DNA of 6,513 nt from an uncultured Prevotella sp. (GTDB taxonomy: Bacteria; Bacteroidota; Bacteroidia; Bacteroidales; Bacteroidaceae), in assembly GCA_934230115.1 (NCBI GenBank), contig CAKQEI010000092.1, positions 1 to 6,513 of the forward strand. Direction: 5' to 3'. Made by a program: the position numbers and the translations under genes. The notes beneath the pieces are model-generated. The model saw only the letters and a program-made list of their open reading frames with translations, was not told the origin of the DNA and ran no database searches. This document shows, one piece after another, positions 5,725-6,513 of this stretch. Every line of letters begins with the position of its first letter. Position 1 is the stretch's first letter.

Positions 5725-6513
5725 ATGATGAAAAAGACATTCATAAAATTGCTTATGGCTGTAGCTCTTGTAGGCACTATGGCATCATGCTCCGACGACG
5801 ACAAGACAACACCAAAGGTGAACATCGAGGAGTCGGGCGTTACCGTTGACAGCAGTCAGCCAGGCAAAGTGGTGTTCCACTGGAAGACTCCAGAGAACGC
5901 AGACTTCTATTATATTAAGGTGGCTTACGACGACCCGGTTAAGGGTCACCGTGTGCTCAACGCCAGCACCTATGCCGACTCTATCATGATCGACGGCCTC
6001 TATGCCAAGTATGGCGAACTGGCCTACTCGTTCACAGCAGTAAGCGAGGACGGCGGCGAGAAGGCTCTCTTCACAAAGACAGCCAAGGCTGGCTACGTGC
6101 CTGCCGACATCAAGGACTATGAGGTTGGACCTATCAGCCTTACAGCCGCACAGCTTTGGACCGACGACCAGGAGTCATCAGAGGGTCCTATCGCAGCCCT
6201 CGTCGACGGCAACAACGCCACCTACTTCCACATGAGCTGGAGTGCCCCTTCTGCATGGCCTCACTACATCCGTGTAGACCTTGGCAAGAAGGTGAAGGGC
6301 GTCTCATTCTGGTATAAGGGACGTGACAACGGCAACAACGACAACCCGAAGAAGATGACCATCCTCGCAAGCAACAATGTGGGCGACAACCCTGATGCTG
6401 CTGGAGCATGGGAGATTGGCAAGCTCGGAAGCGATGTTCTGCCAAGCGGCAGAGCTCCTGAGTACACTTCGCCGGGATTGTTCAGCGAGACTGAGTTCCA
6501 GTATCTCTGGTTG
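5725..6513 (+). CDS. Surface lipoprotein with FnIII-like and F5/8 type C (discoidin-like) domains, 3' end missing
   Basis: The frame stays open for 263 codons to the window edge, so the C-terminus is absent. A lipoprotein signal ends at Cys22 (TMASC), followed directly by SDDD, resembling the acidic lipoprotein export signal that sends Bacteroidota lipoproteins to the cell surface. Residues about 40-125 look like an FnIII-type beta-sandwich (VVFHWKTPENADFYYIKV), similar in style to the DUF4959 domains common in PUL proteins. Residues about 135 to the end resemble an F5/8 type C domain: ALVDGNNATYF (158-168), PHYIRVDLG (179-187), then MTILASNN (211-218) as the next strand. Such domains often bind carbohydrate. 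Its position 31 nt after SusD suggests a surface glycan-binding role like SusE/SusF. Translation could start at 5725 or at the adjacent ATG at 5728; the difference is one Met. An enzymatic domain further downstream cannot be excluded. Confidence 0.85.
   Translation, partial: MMKKTFIKLLMAVALVGTMASCSDDDKTTPKVNIEESGVTVDSSQPGKVVFHWKTPENADFYYIKVAYDDPVKGHRVLNASTYADSIMIDGLYAKYGELAYSFTAVSEDGGEKALFTKTAKAGYVPADIKDYEVGPISLTAAQLWTDDQESSEGPIAALVDGNNATYFHMSWSAPSAWPHYIRVDLGKKVKGVSFWYKGRDNGNNDNPKKMTILASNNVGDNPDAAGAWEIGKLGSDVLPSGRAPEYTSPGLFSETEFQYLWL

Overview
The window looks like the start of a polysaccharide utilisation locus (PUL) or similar nutrient-uptake locus from a member of the Bacteroidota. Three signs support this. 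It carries an adjacent SusC/RagA and SusD/RagB pair. It has a promoter of the Bacteroidota-specific form (TTTG, 19 bp, TAnnTTTG). None of its three start codons is preceded by a Shine-Dalgarno sequence. The AT-rich spacer next to C-ending-codon-rich genes, and the general style of the proteins, suggest Prevotella or a relative, but genus is an inference from appearance only.

Layout. Positions 1-342 are non-coding and hold several low-complexity blocks: a 13-bp tandem repeat, an alternating pyrimidine/purine run ending in (CG)5, a C-rich, G-poor tract, three AATTAACA repeats, and a 16-bp AT palindrome just upstream of the promoter. The promoter is at 343-373. It is followed by an untranslated leader of about 120 nt with a 7-bp hairpin close to the start codon. 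Three plus-strand genes follow: a SusC-type TonB-dependent outer-membrane transporter (498-3716), its SusD-type lipoprotein lid (3726-5693, 9 nt downstream), and the first 263 codons of a surface lipoprotein with an FnIII-like domain and an F5/8 type C (discoidin-like) domain (5725 to the window end, 31 nt downstream).

How they work together. In this family SusC forms a TonB-powered barrel, SusD closes over it and captures ligand, and further surface lipoproteins bind glycan before import. The third gene sits where SusE/SusF-type surface glycan-binding proteins usually sit and carries a surface-export-like signal (Cys-Ser-Asp-Asp-Asp). The SusC lacks the N-terminal STN signalling domain, so control by a FecR-type anti-sigma/ECF sigma pair is unlikely. 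Nothing in the window identifies the substrate, because no enzyme or regulator gene is present.

No clearly new biological system is visible. The coding part is a conventional SusCD-lipoprotein unit. The parts most worth a second look are the repeat-rich regulatory region and leader, and the ligand of the third protein.
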